Assembly (NCBI GenBank): GCA_030526195.1
Contig: JAUNDG010000005.1
Span: 1 to 51,154, forward strand
Reading direction: 5' to 3'
Source: Lachnospiraceae bacterium
Lineage (GTDB): Bacteria; Bacillota; Clostridia; Lachnospirales; Lachnospiraceae
Length of the DNA: 51,154 nt
Shown here: one piece after another, positions 43,348 to 51,154 of the stretch
Position numbering within the stretch: position 1 is the stretch's first letter
How the letters are laid out: each line of letters opens with the position of its first letter
Made by a program: the position numbers and the translations under genes
The notes under the pieces: model-generated
Told to the model about the DNA's origin: nothing
The model's input: the letters and a program-made list of their open reading frames with translations, nothing else
Database searches by the model: none

Positions 43348-44640
43348 ATGATTGCATACAAAGACATGAGTCGCGAGCAGCTGCTTGAAGAAAAAGCTGC
43401 ACTGGAAAAGGAATTTGAAGCTGTCAAGGCCAAAGGCATCAAGCTGGATATGTCCCGCGGTAAGCCCGGCAAGGATCAGCTGGATCTGTCAGACGGTCTG
43501 ATGGATATGCTCAGCAGCGACAGCTCATTTGTTTCTGAAAATGGCATGGATTGCCGCAACTACGGTATTCTGACCGGTATCCCGGAAGTGAAGAAGCTGA
43601 TGGCTGACTTTTCCGAGACAACACCGGACAACGTGATCGTTTACGGCAACTCTTCCTTAAACATTATGTTTGATACTATCGCCCACGCCATGATGTTCGG
43701 TGTTTGCGGCGGGACACCCTGGGTTAAACAGGATGCTGTGAAGTTCCTCTGCCCGGTACCGGGTTACGATCGTCATTTCAAAGTCACACAGCATTTCGGT
43801 ATCGAGATGATCAACATCCCGATGACACCGAACGGCCCGGATATGGATCTGGTTGAGCAGTATGTCAACAATGATCCGGCCGTGAAGGGTATCTGGTGTG
43901 TGCCGAAGTATTCCAATCCCCAGGGTTACACCTATTCAGATGAGACCGTCAGACGCTTTGCCGCTCTGAAGCCGGCCGCTTCTGATTTCCGAATTTTCTG
44001 GGATAATGCCTACGCTATCCATCATCTGTATGAAGAAAGCGACCGTCAGGATCAGCTGCTGGAAATCCTTTCCGAATGCGAAAAGGCCGGCAATCCGGAT
44101 ATGGTCTACAAATTCGGTTCAACATCCAAGGTTACATACCCGGGGGCAGGTGTTGCCGTGCTGGCCTCCTCACCGGCCAACATCAAGGATATGCAGGCAA
44201 CCATGACCATCCAGACCATCGGTCATGATAAGATCAACCAGCTGCGTCATGTGCGCTTCTTCGAAGGCGACATGGCCAACATGAACGCTCATATGATGCG
44301 TCACGCTGCCATCTTAAGACCGAAGTTCGAGGCTGTTGAAGCCGCTCTTGAAGCTTCTCTGGGTGGCCTTGAAATCGGCGAATGGACAAAGCCCAACGGC
44401 GGCTACTTCATTTCCTTTGAAGCTCTGCCGGGCTGTGCCAAGGCTATCGTGGCCAAGGCTGCCGAAGCCGGTGTCACCATGACAAATGCCGGTGCCACCT
44501 ACCCGTACGGTAAGGACCCGCAGGATACCAACATCCGTATCGCCCCGTCCTTCCCGACACCGGAAGAACTGACACGTGCCGCTGAGATTTTCGTGCTCAG
44601 TGTCAAGCTTGTCAGCATTGACAAATATCTGGGTGCCTGA
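43348..44640 (+). CDS. PLP-dependent aminotransferase, class I (subgroup Ic aspartate aminotransferase)
   Basis: A 430-residue fold-type I aminotransferase. LDMSRGKPGKDQLDLSDG near the N-terminus, NYGILTGIPEVKKLMADF, and KYSNPQGYTYSDETV are typical of the Ic group of aspartate aminotransferases. The PLP-binding Lys is Lys261 in FGSTSKVTYPGAG; Asp/Tyr of the cofactor pocket lie in FRIFWDNAYAIHHL. It would transfer amino groups between aspartate/glutamate and oxoacids. ATG at 43348 follows GGGAAGGAG. Strong consensus promoter upstream and a biased codon set suggest good expression. Confidence 0.92.
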   Translation: MIAYKDMSREQLLEEKAALEKEFEAVKAKGIKLDMSRGKPGKDQLDLSDGLMDMLSSDSSFVSENGMDCRNYGILTGIPEVKKLMADFSETTPDNVIVYGNSSLNIMFDTIAHAMMFGVCGGTPWVKQDAVKFLCPVPGYDRHFKVTQHFGIEMINIPMTPNGPDMDLVEQYVNNDPAVKGIWCVPKYSNPQGYTYSDETVRRFAALKPAASDFRIFWDNAYAIHHLYEESDRQDQLLEILSECEKAGNPDMVYKFGSTSKVTYPGAGVAVLASSPANIKDMQATMTIQTIGHDKINQLRHVRFFEGDMANMNAHMMRHAAILRPKFEAVEAALEASLGGLEIGEWTKPNGGYFISFEALPGCAKAIVAKAAEAGVTMTNAGATYPYGKDPQDTNIRIAPSFPTPEELTRAAEIFVLSVKLVSIDKYLGA

Positions 44641-44672
44641 TTGCACCTTCTGAAAAACTGAGGTCATCTTAT

Positions 44673-46790
44673 ATGGAAGAAATCAAACTCAATGAATTGA
44701 ATGAACAGCCGGCAGCAGACATGCCGGAAGCTGTGCCCGCCGGGCCGGCCCCCTCGGATGAGGTGGATCGCCTGAGAGCGGCACTGGCGGAGGATCAGAC
44801 GACGGAGATGCCTGTCATCCCGACGGATGAGACACCGGCCCCTTCCGACACGGTCAGCGCTGAGGATGCGGTGCCGGAAGTGGCAGCGGCATCTGATGTG
44901 GCACCGACAGCTGATGAAGCAGCGGTCGCACCGGAGGCTGTCATCGCCGATGACACGGCTTCGGAACCGGCAACCGAGACGGAAGCTGTCCCGACAGCCG
45001 ATGAAGCACCGGCTGACGCGGAGGCTATGCCGACAGAGGATGAGACTTTGTCAGCCGCCACCCAGCTTCTGCCGGATCTTGGCGCGGCCATGCCCATATC
45101 CGATGAGCCTGCAGAGGCGGTTGTGACAGGGGATACCCGTCCGGTAGAACCGGTGGCTGACAGTGCCGGTCCGACACAGCCCATCGGCCCCATCGATGAT
45201 GAGGATGAGACTCCCGATCTGGTGACTGAGGTCAGTGTTGAAGATCTCGAAAAGAAGATCACCGCCTCGACCGTTGTGACGGCTCCCCGCCATATGCCGG
45301 AGCCGGACGACGAGGATGATGATGACGATGACGAGGATGATGAGCCGGTGAAGCGCCGCAGTCCGATGAAGATCACCATCGTGCTGCTGCTCCTGATCGT
45401 AGCTGTCTTTGCCGGTGTCTATCTCTTCATGAGCTATTATTTCATGGAGCATTTCTACAGCGGCACCACCATTAACGGGGTGGATGTGTCCGGTATGACC
45501 GTGGATGAGGTGAAGGGCTCTGTCGTGTCACAGGTTAAGTCCTACACCTTGACCATCGCCGAAAGAGACGGGGTTGAAGAAGTGCTCACCGCCGACCAGC
45601 TGGCCTGGGATTATGTGGATGATCACCGGATCGATGAGATCATGGCCGATCAGAATGCCTGGGAGTGGTTCACCTCTCTGGCCAAGAACAAATCCTTCAA
45701 GATCAGTTTTGCCACCGCTTATGACCGGGAAAAGGCCAAGGAAGCCATCCGGTCACTGCAGTGCCTTGATGAAAGCAAAATGATCAAGCCTCAGGATGCC
45801 GTTCTGGAAAAGGACAACACCGGGGCCCGGATCATTCCCGAAGTGGAAGGCACCACCATTGATAAGGACATGGTCACCGACCTTGTCTTTGAGGCTCTGG
45901 ACAATGCCGTTACACGTATCGACCTGACGGATCCGGACTGCTACGTGCATCCGACCATCAAAGCCGACGATGAAAACCTGGTGAAACGTATGAACGAATG
46001 GAACGCCATGGTGAACATCGAGCTGAGCTACACCTTCGGCGACAAGGTTGAGAAGGTCTCCAAGGAAGATATCGTGGCTCATCTGAAGGATGACGGCGAG
46101 AAGGTATCTGTTGACGCCGAATGGGTCAAGAGTATCGTCAAAGAATGGGCCAACAAGTATGACACCTTCGGTCGTGAGCGTCAGTTTACGACTCATTCCG
46201 GTGCTGTTGTCACCCTGCCGGGTGCCACCTATAACACCGGTGAGAAGGATCCGGATACCGGCCAGGAACTGGAGCATGCCTCCGATTACGGCTGGCTCCT
46301 CAATGTGGATGCCACTGCCGAGGACTTCATCAGTGCCGTTGAAAATGGTCAGTCCGGCAACCGCGAACCCATTTTCCGTTACAAGTGCCTGGGCTGGGAC
46401 AACAACGGTCTCACCGGCAACTATGTAGAGGTTTCCATTGCCGAGCAGCATATGTGGGTGTATAAGGACGGCCAGGTGGTTGTCGACACCGATGTTGTTA
46501 CCGGTAAGGATACCCCCACCAGACGGACTTATCCGGGTTGCTTTGCTGTTGATGCCAAGCAGTCACCGGCCACACTGGGCACCATCGCCACACAGGGTTA
46601 CTCCTCCAAGGTCACCTACTGGCTGCCCTTCGACGGTGGCCGCGGTCTGCACGATGCGCCCTGGAGAGACGCCTTCGGTCCGGGTATCTACGAGGCTAAC
46701 GGTTCCCACGGTTGTGTCAACACACCGCCGGAGGCTATGGCCAAGGTCTATGAATATGTCGAGATCGGTATGGCCGTCTGTGTCTACTGA
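44673..46790 (+). CDS. L,D-transpeptidase (YkuD) with PG-binding-4 repeats and long acidic cytoplasmic tail
   Basis: A 705-residue type II membrane enzyme. Residues 1-~228 are cytoplasmic and low in complexity, rich in Ala/Glu/Asp/Pro/Thr and ending in a run of Asp and Glu. TM at ~232-255 (ITIVLLLLIVAVFAGVYLF). Outside are PG_binding_4 domains (TTINGVDVSGMTVDEVKG onward) and a YkuD domain with SHGCVN: His679 and catalytic Cys681. It makes 3-3 cross-links in peptidoglycan or attaches proteins to it. The acidic tail is not part of the usual family plan. Spaced 32 bases after the aminotransferase; no terminator seen between, so possibly co-transcribed. Confidence 0.9.
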   Translation: MEEIKLNELNEQPAADMPEAVPAGPAPSDEVDRLRAALAEDQTTEMPVIPTDETPAPSDTVSAEDAVPEVAAASDVAPTADEAAVAPEAVIADDTASEPATETEAVPTADEAPADAEAMPTEDETLSAATQLLPDLGAAMPISDEPAEAVVTGDTRPVEPVADSAGPTQPIGPIDDEDETPDLVTEVSVEDLEKKITASTVVTAPRHMPEPDDEDDDDDDEDDEPVKRRSPMKITIVLLLLIVAVFAGVYLFMSYYFMEHFYSGTTINGVDVSGMTVDEVKGSVVSQVKSYTLTIAERDGVEEVLTADQLAWDYVDDHRIDEIMADQNAWEWFTSLAKNKSFKISFATAYDREKAKEAIRSLQCLDESKMIKPQDAVLEKDNTGARIIPEVEGTTIDKDMVTDLVFEALDNAVTRIDLTDPDCYVHPTIKADDENLVKRMNEWNAMVNIELSYTFGDKVEKVSKEDIVAHLKDDGEKVSVDAEWVKSIVKEWANKYDTFGRERQFTTHSGAVVTLPGATYNTGEKDPDTGQELEHASDYGWLLNVDATAEDFISAVENGQSGNREPIFRYKCLGWDNNGLTGNYVEVSIAEQHMWVYKDGQVVVDTDVVTGKDTPTRRTYPGCFAVDAKQSPATLGTIATQGYSSKVTYWLPFDGGRGLHDAPWRDAFGPGIYEANGSHGCVNTPPEAMAKVYEYVEIGMAVCVY

Positions 46791-46808
46791 TAACGAAACG
46801 TCATAATA

Positions 46809-46850
46809 AAGCGGACCGCGTGCCCTGTGGGCATAGCGCGTCCGCTTTCC
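46809..46850 (+). terminator. Hairpin after the L,D-transpeptidase gene
   Basis: AAGCGGAC and GTCCGCTT form the outer stem with CGCG and GCCC/GGGC pairs inside. It is followed by TTTCCCTAT, so termination may be partial before the sortase gene. Confidence 0.65.
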
Positions 46851-46870
46851 CTATAGGGGGAGAAAGCATT

Positions 46871-47770
46871 ATGGGACAGAATAAAAAACGCAAAAAGAAA
46901 AAGAAAATGACGGTCGGGACCGTGGTCAGGCTGATCATCCTGATCGTTGCCCTGGTGGTATTTGTCATCTCGGCAGTGAAGCTTTACGGTATTTTCCATG
47001 ATTATCAGAAGACAGACCGGGATTACGGCGAGCTGGCGGAAACCTACACCACGCCCTTGGCGCCGGAGGAACAGTCCCTGCCGGATATCCTGGAGCCCGT
47101 GATCATCAACGGGGAAGCCCAGGTGACAGAGGATGCACCGGTGCCGCTCCAGGTTGATTTTGATAAACTTAAGGCCCTCAATCCGGATATCATCGGCTGG
47201 ATCTATATGGAGGCCCTGCCTTCTGTGTCCTATCCGGTGGTGCAGGGCACCGATAATGCCTATTATCTCAACCACACCTTCAAGCACGATGATCTCTTTT
47301 CCGGGTCCATTTTCATGGATTACCAGAACAGCGCGGATTTCTCCGATCCGGTGACCTTTATCTACGGTCACAACATGAGAAACGGCAGTATGTTCGGTAT
47401 GCTCAGTGCCATGGAAAAGGCGGAAAATATGGAAAAGTCACCCTATTTCTGGCTGCTGACACCGGAGGGCAACTACCGGTATCACATTTTTGCTCTTATG
47501 AGCACCTTGGCGGACGGGGAAACCTACACCCTGTTTTCCGCTCCCGGTCAGAATGTAGTGGAATGGGCGCAGCATATGAAGCAGCAGTCTGAAAAAGCCG
47601 ACGATGTGGATTTCAGCATGTATGATAAGCACGTGGTGCTGTCCACCTGCAACGGCAACGATGCCACACGTTTTGTGATCATCGGGAAATGTGTCTCCAC
47701 CCAGCGGCCGCCGGAGAAGGCACTGATCGCTGATACCGGTATCACGCCGGAAACAGAAGCGGCACAATAA
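46871..47770 (+). CDS. srtB: Class B sortase
   Basis: A 299-residue membrane-anchored transpeptidase that links surface proteins to the cell wall. Lys/Arg-rich N-terminus, TM at ~residues 20-40 (LIILIVALVVFVISAVKLYGIF), then the class B sortase fold: NPDIIGWIYMEALPSVSYPVVQG, catalytic His167 in FIYGHNMRNGSMF, and catalytic Cys260 in VVLSTCNG; the Arg in ATRFVIIG completes the triad. ATG at 46871 follows GGGGGAG. No sortase substrate (NPQTN-like) is present in the window. Stands downstream of the L,D-transpeptidase, forming a cell-wall group. Confidence 0.92.
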   Translation: MGQNKKRKKKKKMTVGTVVRLIILIVALVVFVISAVKLYGIFHDYQKTDRDYGELAETYTTPLAPEEQSLPDILEPVIINGEAQVTEDAPVPLQVDFDKLKALNPDIIGWIYMEALPSVSYPVVQGTDNAYYLNHTFKHDDLFSGSIFMDYQNSADFSDPVTFIYGHNMRNGSMFGMLSAMEKAENMEKSPYFWLLTPEGNYRYHIFALMSTLADGETYTLFSAPGQNVVEWAQHMKQQSEKADDVDFSMYDKHVVLSTCNGNDATRFVIIGKCVSTQRPPEKALIADTGITPETEAAQ

Positions 47771-47857
47771 TGTATCATAGAATCCGACAGACCGGCCGCC
47801 TGCTGCGGTCGGTTCTGTGCATCAACGGGTGATAGTTGTTGGAGAAAGGAGATAGTC

Positions 47858-48592
47858 ATGAATCAGATCGAAGCGTTGCAGACTATCATAGATGAGCACA
47901 ACAAGATCGTCTTTTTCGGCGGGGCCGGTGTGTCCACGGAAAGCGGGATCCCGGATTTTCGCAGCCAGGACGGGCTTTATAACATGACCTACAAATACCC
48001 GCCGGAAACCATTATCAGCCATAGTTTTTTCGAACGGGAGCCGGCGGAATTCTGGCGCTTCTATAAGGATAAAATGCTGATCACCGATGCGGCCCCCAAT
48101 GCGGCGCATCTGAAACTGGCGGAAATGGAGCGGGCCGGCAAGCTCATGGCTGTGGTCACCCAGAACATCGATGGTCTTCATCAGAAGGCGGGAAGCCGCT
48201 GTGTCTACGAGCTTCACGGGTCGGTGCTCCGCAATTACTGCATGACCTGCCGCACGCCCTACAGCGCTGAGTTCATTAAAGACTCCAAAGATCCCGAGCC
48301 GATCTGTCCCGTCTGCGGCGGTAAGGTCCGGCCGGATGTGGTCCTCTATGAAGAGGGGCTGGATGACCATGTGATCCGGGGTGCCGTCAAAGCCATTTCC
48401 GAAGCGGATTGCCTCATTATCGGCGGCACGTCTCTGGTGGTGTATCCCGCTGCCGGGCTGGTGGATTATTTCAAAGGTGATACCCTGGTGCTCATCAACA
48501 AAAGTGCCACCTCCCGGGATGGGGCGGCGGATCTGGTGATCACGGAGCCCATCGGCGAGGTGCTGGGGCAGATCCGGGTGGCCGGTGTGTAG
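47858..48592 (+). CDS. cobB: Sir2-family NAD-dependent protein deacylase (sirtuin)
   Basis: A 244-residue cytoplasmic enzyme that removes acyl groups from lysines using NAD. NAD-binding GAGVSTESGIPDFRS (~residue 22), TQNIDGLH (~105), catalytic His in ELHGS (~123), zinc Cys pairs CMTC and CPVC, and IIGGTSLVVYPAA. ATG at 47858 follows AAAGGAG. Monocistronic by appearance; it may counter non-enzymatic acetylation in an acetate-forming anaerobe (inference). Confidence 0.93.
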   Translation: MNQIEALQTIIDEHNKIVFFGGAGVSTESGIPDFRSQDGLYNMTYKYPPETIISHSFFEREPAEFWRFYKDKMLITDAAPNAAHLKLAEMERAGKLMAVVTQNIDGLHQKAGSRCVYELHGSVLRNYCMTCRTPYSAEFIKDSKDPEPICPVCGGKVRPDVVLYEEGLDDHVIRGAVKAISEADCLIIGGTSLVVYPAAGLVDYFKGDTLVLINKSATSRDGAADLVITEPIGEVLGQIRVAGV

Positions 48593-48761
48593 TGAACGGG
48601 TGACACATAGCCGCCGGCGCCAAATAGAGCCTGCCCGACGGCGTTGATACCGGTGAACCGGCGGATCAGGACTGACAGGCAAAACGGCAGGCATGTTCCG
48701 GTGAAAATATAAAATACGGAGAAAAAGCAGCGAAAAAGGGGCTCAGAGCACAATTTTGTCA

Positions 48762-48790
48762 TTGAAATAGCCACTTCTTTGTGATAGACT
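48762..48790 (+). promoter_or_regulatory. Promoter of the rpsF operon
   Basis: TTGAAA (48762-48767), 17-base spacer, TAGACT (48785-48790). It would give a leader of about 65 bases. Confidence 0.6.
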
Positions 48791-48797
48791 ATATCTC

Positions 48798-48862
48798 CGT
48801 GAGAGTTTAAACCTTGTCTCCCGTGAAGCGGGGGGCCATAGACCGAAAGGAGGAAAGACAGC
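48798..48862 (+). promoter_or_regulatory. Possible S6:S18-binding leader of rpsF
   Basis: The leader contains a GC-rich stem region (GTCTCCCGTGAAGCGGGGGGC) followed by GACCGAAAGGAGG just before the start codon. Leaders of rpsF operons in many bacteria carry a CCG-containing element bound by S6:S18 that represses the operon. The match is by eye only; ACCGAAAGG also overlaps the ribosome-binding site, as expected for feedback control. Confidence 0.4.
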
Positions 48863-49234
48863 ATGAAAGAGTACGAATTAGCTTTAGTCGTGAACGCTAA
48901 GATCACAGACGAAGAACGTACAGCCGTTGTCAACAAAGCGAAAGGATATATCACTCGTTTTGGCGGCGAAATCGGCGAAATCGAAGAATGGGGCAAGCGT
49001 AAACTGGCTTATCCGATTCAGAAGATGGAAGAGGGTTACTATTTCTTCATTCCGTTCAACGCAGAAGCTGACTGCCCGAACGATTTAGAGAAAGAAATGC
49101 GTATCATGGAAAACGTTCTGCGTTATCTCATCGTTCGCGCTGACGGTGAAGATGAATTCCATGTCACAGCTGCAGCTGAAGAAGCTCCGGTAGAAGCAGA
49201 AGCTCCTGCTGAAGAAGCTCCGGCAGCAGAATAA
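48863..49234 (+). CDS. rpsF: 30S ribosomal protein S6
   Basis: A 123-residue ribosomal protein that binds 16S rRNA with S18. The conserved fold is residues 1-~95 (KEYELALVVNAKITDEE, EIEEWGKRKLAYPIQKMEEGYYF, LRYLIVRAD). The last ~25 residues are an Ala/Glu/Pro tail, a style shared with RpoC here. Followed by ssb (56 bases) and rpsR (20 bases), the standard operon. Confidence 0.97.
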   Translation: MKEYELALVVNAKITDEERTAVVNKAKGYITRFGGEIGEIEEWGKRKLAYPIQKMEEGYYFFIPFNAEADCPNDLEKEMRIMENVLRYLIVRADGEDEFHVTAAAEEAPVEAEAPAEEAPAAE

Positions 49235-49290
49235 TAGCCGCGACGTAAACCTCGCTAACTGTTAATTTTGCAGAAAGAAAGAGGTAAAAC

Positions 49291-49746
49291 ATGAATCAAG
49301 TCGTATTAATGGGTCGTTTGACAAGAGATCCGGAAGTTCGTTATTCAGGCGCAGATGCCTCAACAGCCGTTGCACGTTACACGCTGGCTGTTGACCGCCG
49401 CTTCAAACGCGACGGTGATGCCACAGCTGATTTCATCGGCTGTGTGGCCTTTGGCCGTTCCGCTGAGTTCGCAGAAAAATATCTGCGTAAAGGCGTGAAG
49501 ATCTGCATCTCAGGCCGTATCCAGACAGGTTCCTACACCAACAAGGATGGCAACCGCGTGTACACCACCGATGTTGTCGTTGAGAATCAGGAATTTGCTG
49601 AGAGCCGCGCTGCTTCTGAAAGCAGCCGCGCAGCCTATGAAGCGCCGCAGTATCAGCCGGCGGCAGCACCTGCCGGTCCGGACACATCGGGCAACGGTTT
49701 TATGAACATCCCCGATGGCATTGACGAAGAACTTCCGTTTGCCTGA
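49291..49746 (+). CDS. ssb: Single-stranded DNA-binding protein
   Basis: A 151-residue SSB. OB-fold at residues 1-~105 with [20 protein letters not shown] and [31 protein letters not shown]. The C-terminal tail ends DEELPFA, the acidic partner-binding tip with one extra Ala after the usual final Phe. Start follows AAAGAGG. Confidence 0.96.
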   Translation: MNQVVLMGRLTRDPEVRYSGADASTAVARYTLAVDRRFKRDGDATADFIGCVAFGRSAEFAEKYLRKGVKICISGRIQTGSYTNKDGNRVYTTDVVVENQEFAESRAASESSRAAYEAPQYQPAAAPAGPDTSGNGFMNIPDGIDEELPFA

Positions 49747-49766
49747 TCAAGAAAGGAGTAAAAGCC

Positions 49767-50033
49767 ATGGCTTTTGGTAAATCAGCCGGTCGTGAAGGCG
49801 GTTTCAAGAAAAGAGGCGGTTTCCGCAGAAGAAAGAAAGTCTGCGTATTCTGCGGCAGCATCAACAACGGTATTAACTACAAGGATGCCAACAAGCTCAA
49901 AAAGTACATTTCTGAGCGCGGCAAGATCCTTCCGAGAAGAATCACAGGCAACTGCGCTAAGCATCAGCGCGCTCTGACAGTGGCTATCAAGAGAGCCCGT
50001 CACGTTGCTATTCTTCCGTACGTACAGGACTAA
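49767..50033 (+). CDS. rpsR: 30S ribosomal protein S18
   Basis: An 88-residue ribosomal protein. The conserved core is [48 protein letters not shown] in pattern, beginning near residue 22, with the Zn-type Cys residues (CxxC, C) of the C+ form. Basic Gly/Arg-rich N-terminus. A terminator follows. Confidence 0.97.
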   Translation: MAFGKSAGREGGFKKRGGFRRRKKVCVFCGSINNGINYKDANKLKKYISERGKILPRRITGNCAKHQRALTVAIKRARHVAILPYVQD

Positions 50034-50084
50034 TTCCCGACGGGACATTGTCTGTACAGGATTTCATTACGATGCTATAATAAA

Positions 50085-50120
50085 ACCGTCATTGCATCTG
50101 CAATGGCGGTTTTTATTTTT
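50085..50120 (+). terminator. Intrinsic terminator after rpsR
   Basis: ACCGTCATTGC pairs with GCAATGGCGGT (one G-T pair, loop ATCT), then TTTTATTTTT. It separates the rpsF operon from gdpP. Confidence 0.9.
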
Positions 50121-50135
50121 TATCGGAGAATGTAT

Positions 50136-51154
50136 ATGGATAAGCAGATCGCGGCGAAGGGCCGGCTAAAAACCTATCTGATGATTCCGTTGGCTCTGAC
50201 CGCTGTCTGGGCCGCTTTGATCGTTGTTCTTTATTTTGTTGACCGGAACGCCTGTCTGCTCACCGGCTTCTTCATGGCCATTTATCTGTGCCTGACGTTG
50301 TTTCTGTATTACTATCGTCAGAACCGGCTGCTGGATGAGCTGATCGCCTTTGCCACCCAGTACGGCCAGGTGCAGAAGGAGCTGCTGAATGATTTTATTC
50401 TGCCCTATGCTCTTCTGGACGAGGACGGCGTGCTTCTGTGGGCCAACAAGGAATTCAATGATATTATTGAAGATCAGAAGAAAAAACATCGCCCCATCTG
50501 GAATTACCTGCCGGAACTTCTCAAGGAGGATCTGCCGGGCCGGATTCAGGAAACCGAAAAAGAGATGCGTATCGGCAATCGGGACTACCGGGCCGCTATG
50601 AAGAAGGTCTTCATGCAGGATTTCCTGGAAAACAACAGTGTGGTGGAAACCGATCCCGACACATTCCTCATTGCGCTTTATCTCTTTGATGAGACAGAAA
50701 TCAATGAAGCGACCCGGGAAAAGGAAGCCAACCGTCATGTCTGCGGTGTGCTCAGCCTTGATAATATGGAAGAGTGCCTCGACTCTGTCGAGGATGTGCG
50801 TCAGTCACTGCTTCTGGCTCTGGTAGAAAAGAAGATCACCAATTTCTTCACCAATGTGGGCGGTATGGTCCGCAAGGTGGATAAAGACCGGTTCATTTTC
50901 GTGATCAATAAAGTGGCCTTTGAGGAAATGAAGGCGACACGTTTCACCATTGTTGACTTTGTTAAGACCGTCAACATCGGCAACAGCATGTCCTTCACCA
51001 TTTCCATGGGTCTCTCCATCAATAACGGGACTTACAACGACGATATGGAAGCGGCTCGCGTGGCGCATGAGCTGGCTCTTGGCCGCGGCGGCGATCAGGT
51101 CGTGGTCCGTGACGGGGAAAGCACCACTTACTACGGCGGCAAGTCTCTGTCCGT
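50136..51154 (+). CDS. gdpP: Cyclic-di-AMP phosphodiesterase GdpP, N-terminal part
   Basis: The first 339 codons of a gene that runs off the window. Two TM segments (~residues 15-33 and ~38-55) are followed by a PAS domain (~75-165; LPYALLDEDGVLLWANKEFNDI) and a degenerate GGDEF domain (~190 onward; VCGVLSLDNMEECL, ISMGLSINNGTYNDDMEAARVAHELALGRGGDQVVV). This is the plan of GdpP/YybT; the DHH-DHHA1 catalytic domain lies outside. Position after rpsF-ssb-rpsR is normal for Clostridia, where rplI and dnaB often follow. ATG at 50136 has CGGAG seven bases upstream; the in-frame ATG at 50130 is too close to it. Confidence 0.92.
   Translation, partial: MDKQIAAKGRLKTYLMIPLALTAVWAALIVVLYFVDRNACLLTGFFMAIYLCLTLFLYYYRQNRLLDELIAFATQYGQVQKELLNDFILPYALLDEDGVLLWANKEFNDIIEDQKKKHRPIWNYLPELLKEDLPGRIQETEKEMRIGNRDYRAAMKKVFMQDFLENNSVVETDPDTFLIALYLFDETEINEATREKEANRHVCGVLSLDNMEECLDSVEDVRQSLLLALVEKKITNFFTNVGGMVRKVDKDRFIFVINKVAFEEMKATRFTIVDFVKTVNIGNSMSFTISMGLSINNGTYNDDMEAARVAHELALGRGGDQVVVRDGESTTYYGGKSLS

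Noticed and set aside
47822-48694. A 290-codon minus-strand open frame
   Set aside because: It is antisense to the sirtuin gene with its complete set of motifs.

Overview
The window looks like a chromosome segment of an anaerobic, Gram-positive member of the Bacillota (Clostridia type). The evidence is the rpsF-ssb-rpsR-gdpP order, the rpsL-rpsG-fusA-tuf (str) operon, a class B sortase, an LCP-family wall-polymer ligase, an aldo/keto reductase with a ferredoxin tail, and abundant Fe-S, molybdenum-hydroxylase and corrinoid-type methyl-transfer genes. Intrinsic terminators and sigma-A-like promoters are easy to see. Species cannot be fixed from the sequence alone.

Layout. (1) 1-628: 3' end of rpoC and its terminator. 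(2) 1166-15495: purine or N-heterocycle uptake and oxidation. This holds a nucleoside-type ABC transporter (ATPase and two permeases), a TetR regulator, a three-subunit molybdenum hydroxylase (Mo, FAD, FeS), a BMP-family binding lipoprotein that probably serves the transporter, and a second, divergent three-subunit molybdenum hydroxylase (Mo, FeS, FAD). (3) 15736-28297: an amidohydrolase of the 8-oxoguanine/hydroxyatrazine deaminase type, then an unusual set: DUF1638, a URO-D methyltransferase-like protein fused to a thioredoxin-like domain, a ferredoxin-ASKHA (RACo-like) activator, DUF5714, a small lipoyl-domain protein, a CobW-type GTPase, an NMT1-type ABC importer whose ATPase carries a Cys/His repeat tail, a PadR regulator with a CxC motif, and a second URO-D protein. 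(4) 28323-33060: terminator, strong promoter and str operon, with a separate tuf promoter. (5) 33068-36822: an array of 131-bp structured repeats, an MBOAT/SGNH O-acetylation pair and an array of 87-bp repeats. (6) 36842-47770: MATE exporter, M20 amidohydrolase, LCP protein, aldo/keto reductase, RNA-type methyltransferase, aminotransferase, L,D-transpeptidase and sortase B. (7) 47858-51154: sirtuin, rpsF-ssb-rpsR, and the 5' part of gdpP.

How the genes may work together. The roughly 27.7 kb between the rpoC terminator and the rpsL terminator/promoter separates rpoBC from the str operon, which usually lie together in this phylum. It carries one apparent catabolic programme: import a purine-like compound, hydroxylate it with two molybdenum enzymes, deaminate it, and (inference) move a one-carbon or methyl group through a corrinoid-style system. 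The corrinoid protein and a recognisable substrate methyltransferase are absent here. A shared ATAATCC/GGATTAT inverted repeat sits on the promoters of the TetR gene and of the amidohydrolase, which suggests that one regulator links regions 2 and 3. Region 3 is the best candidate for an undescribed system.
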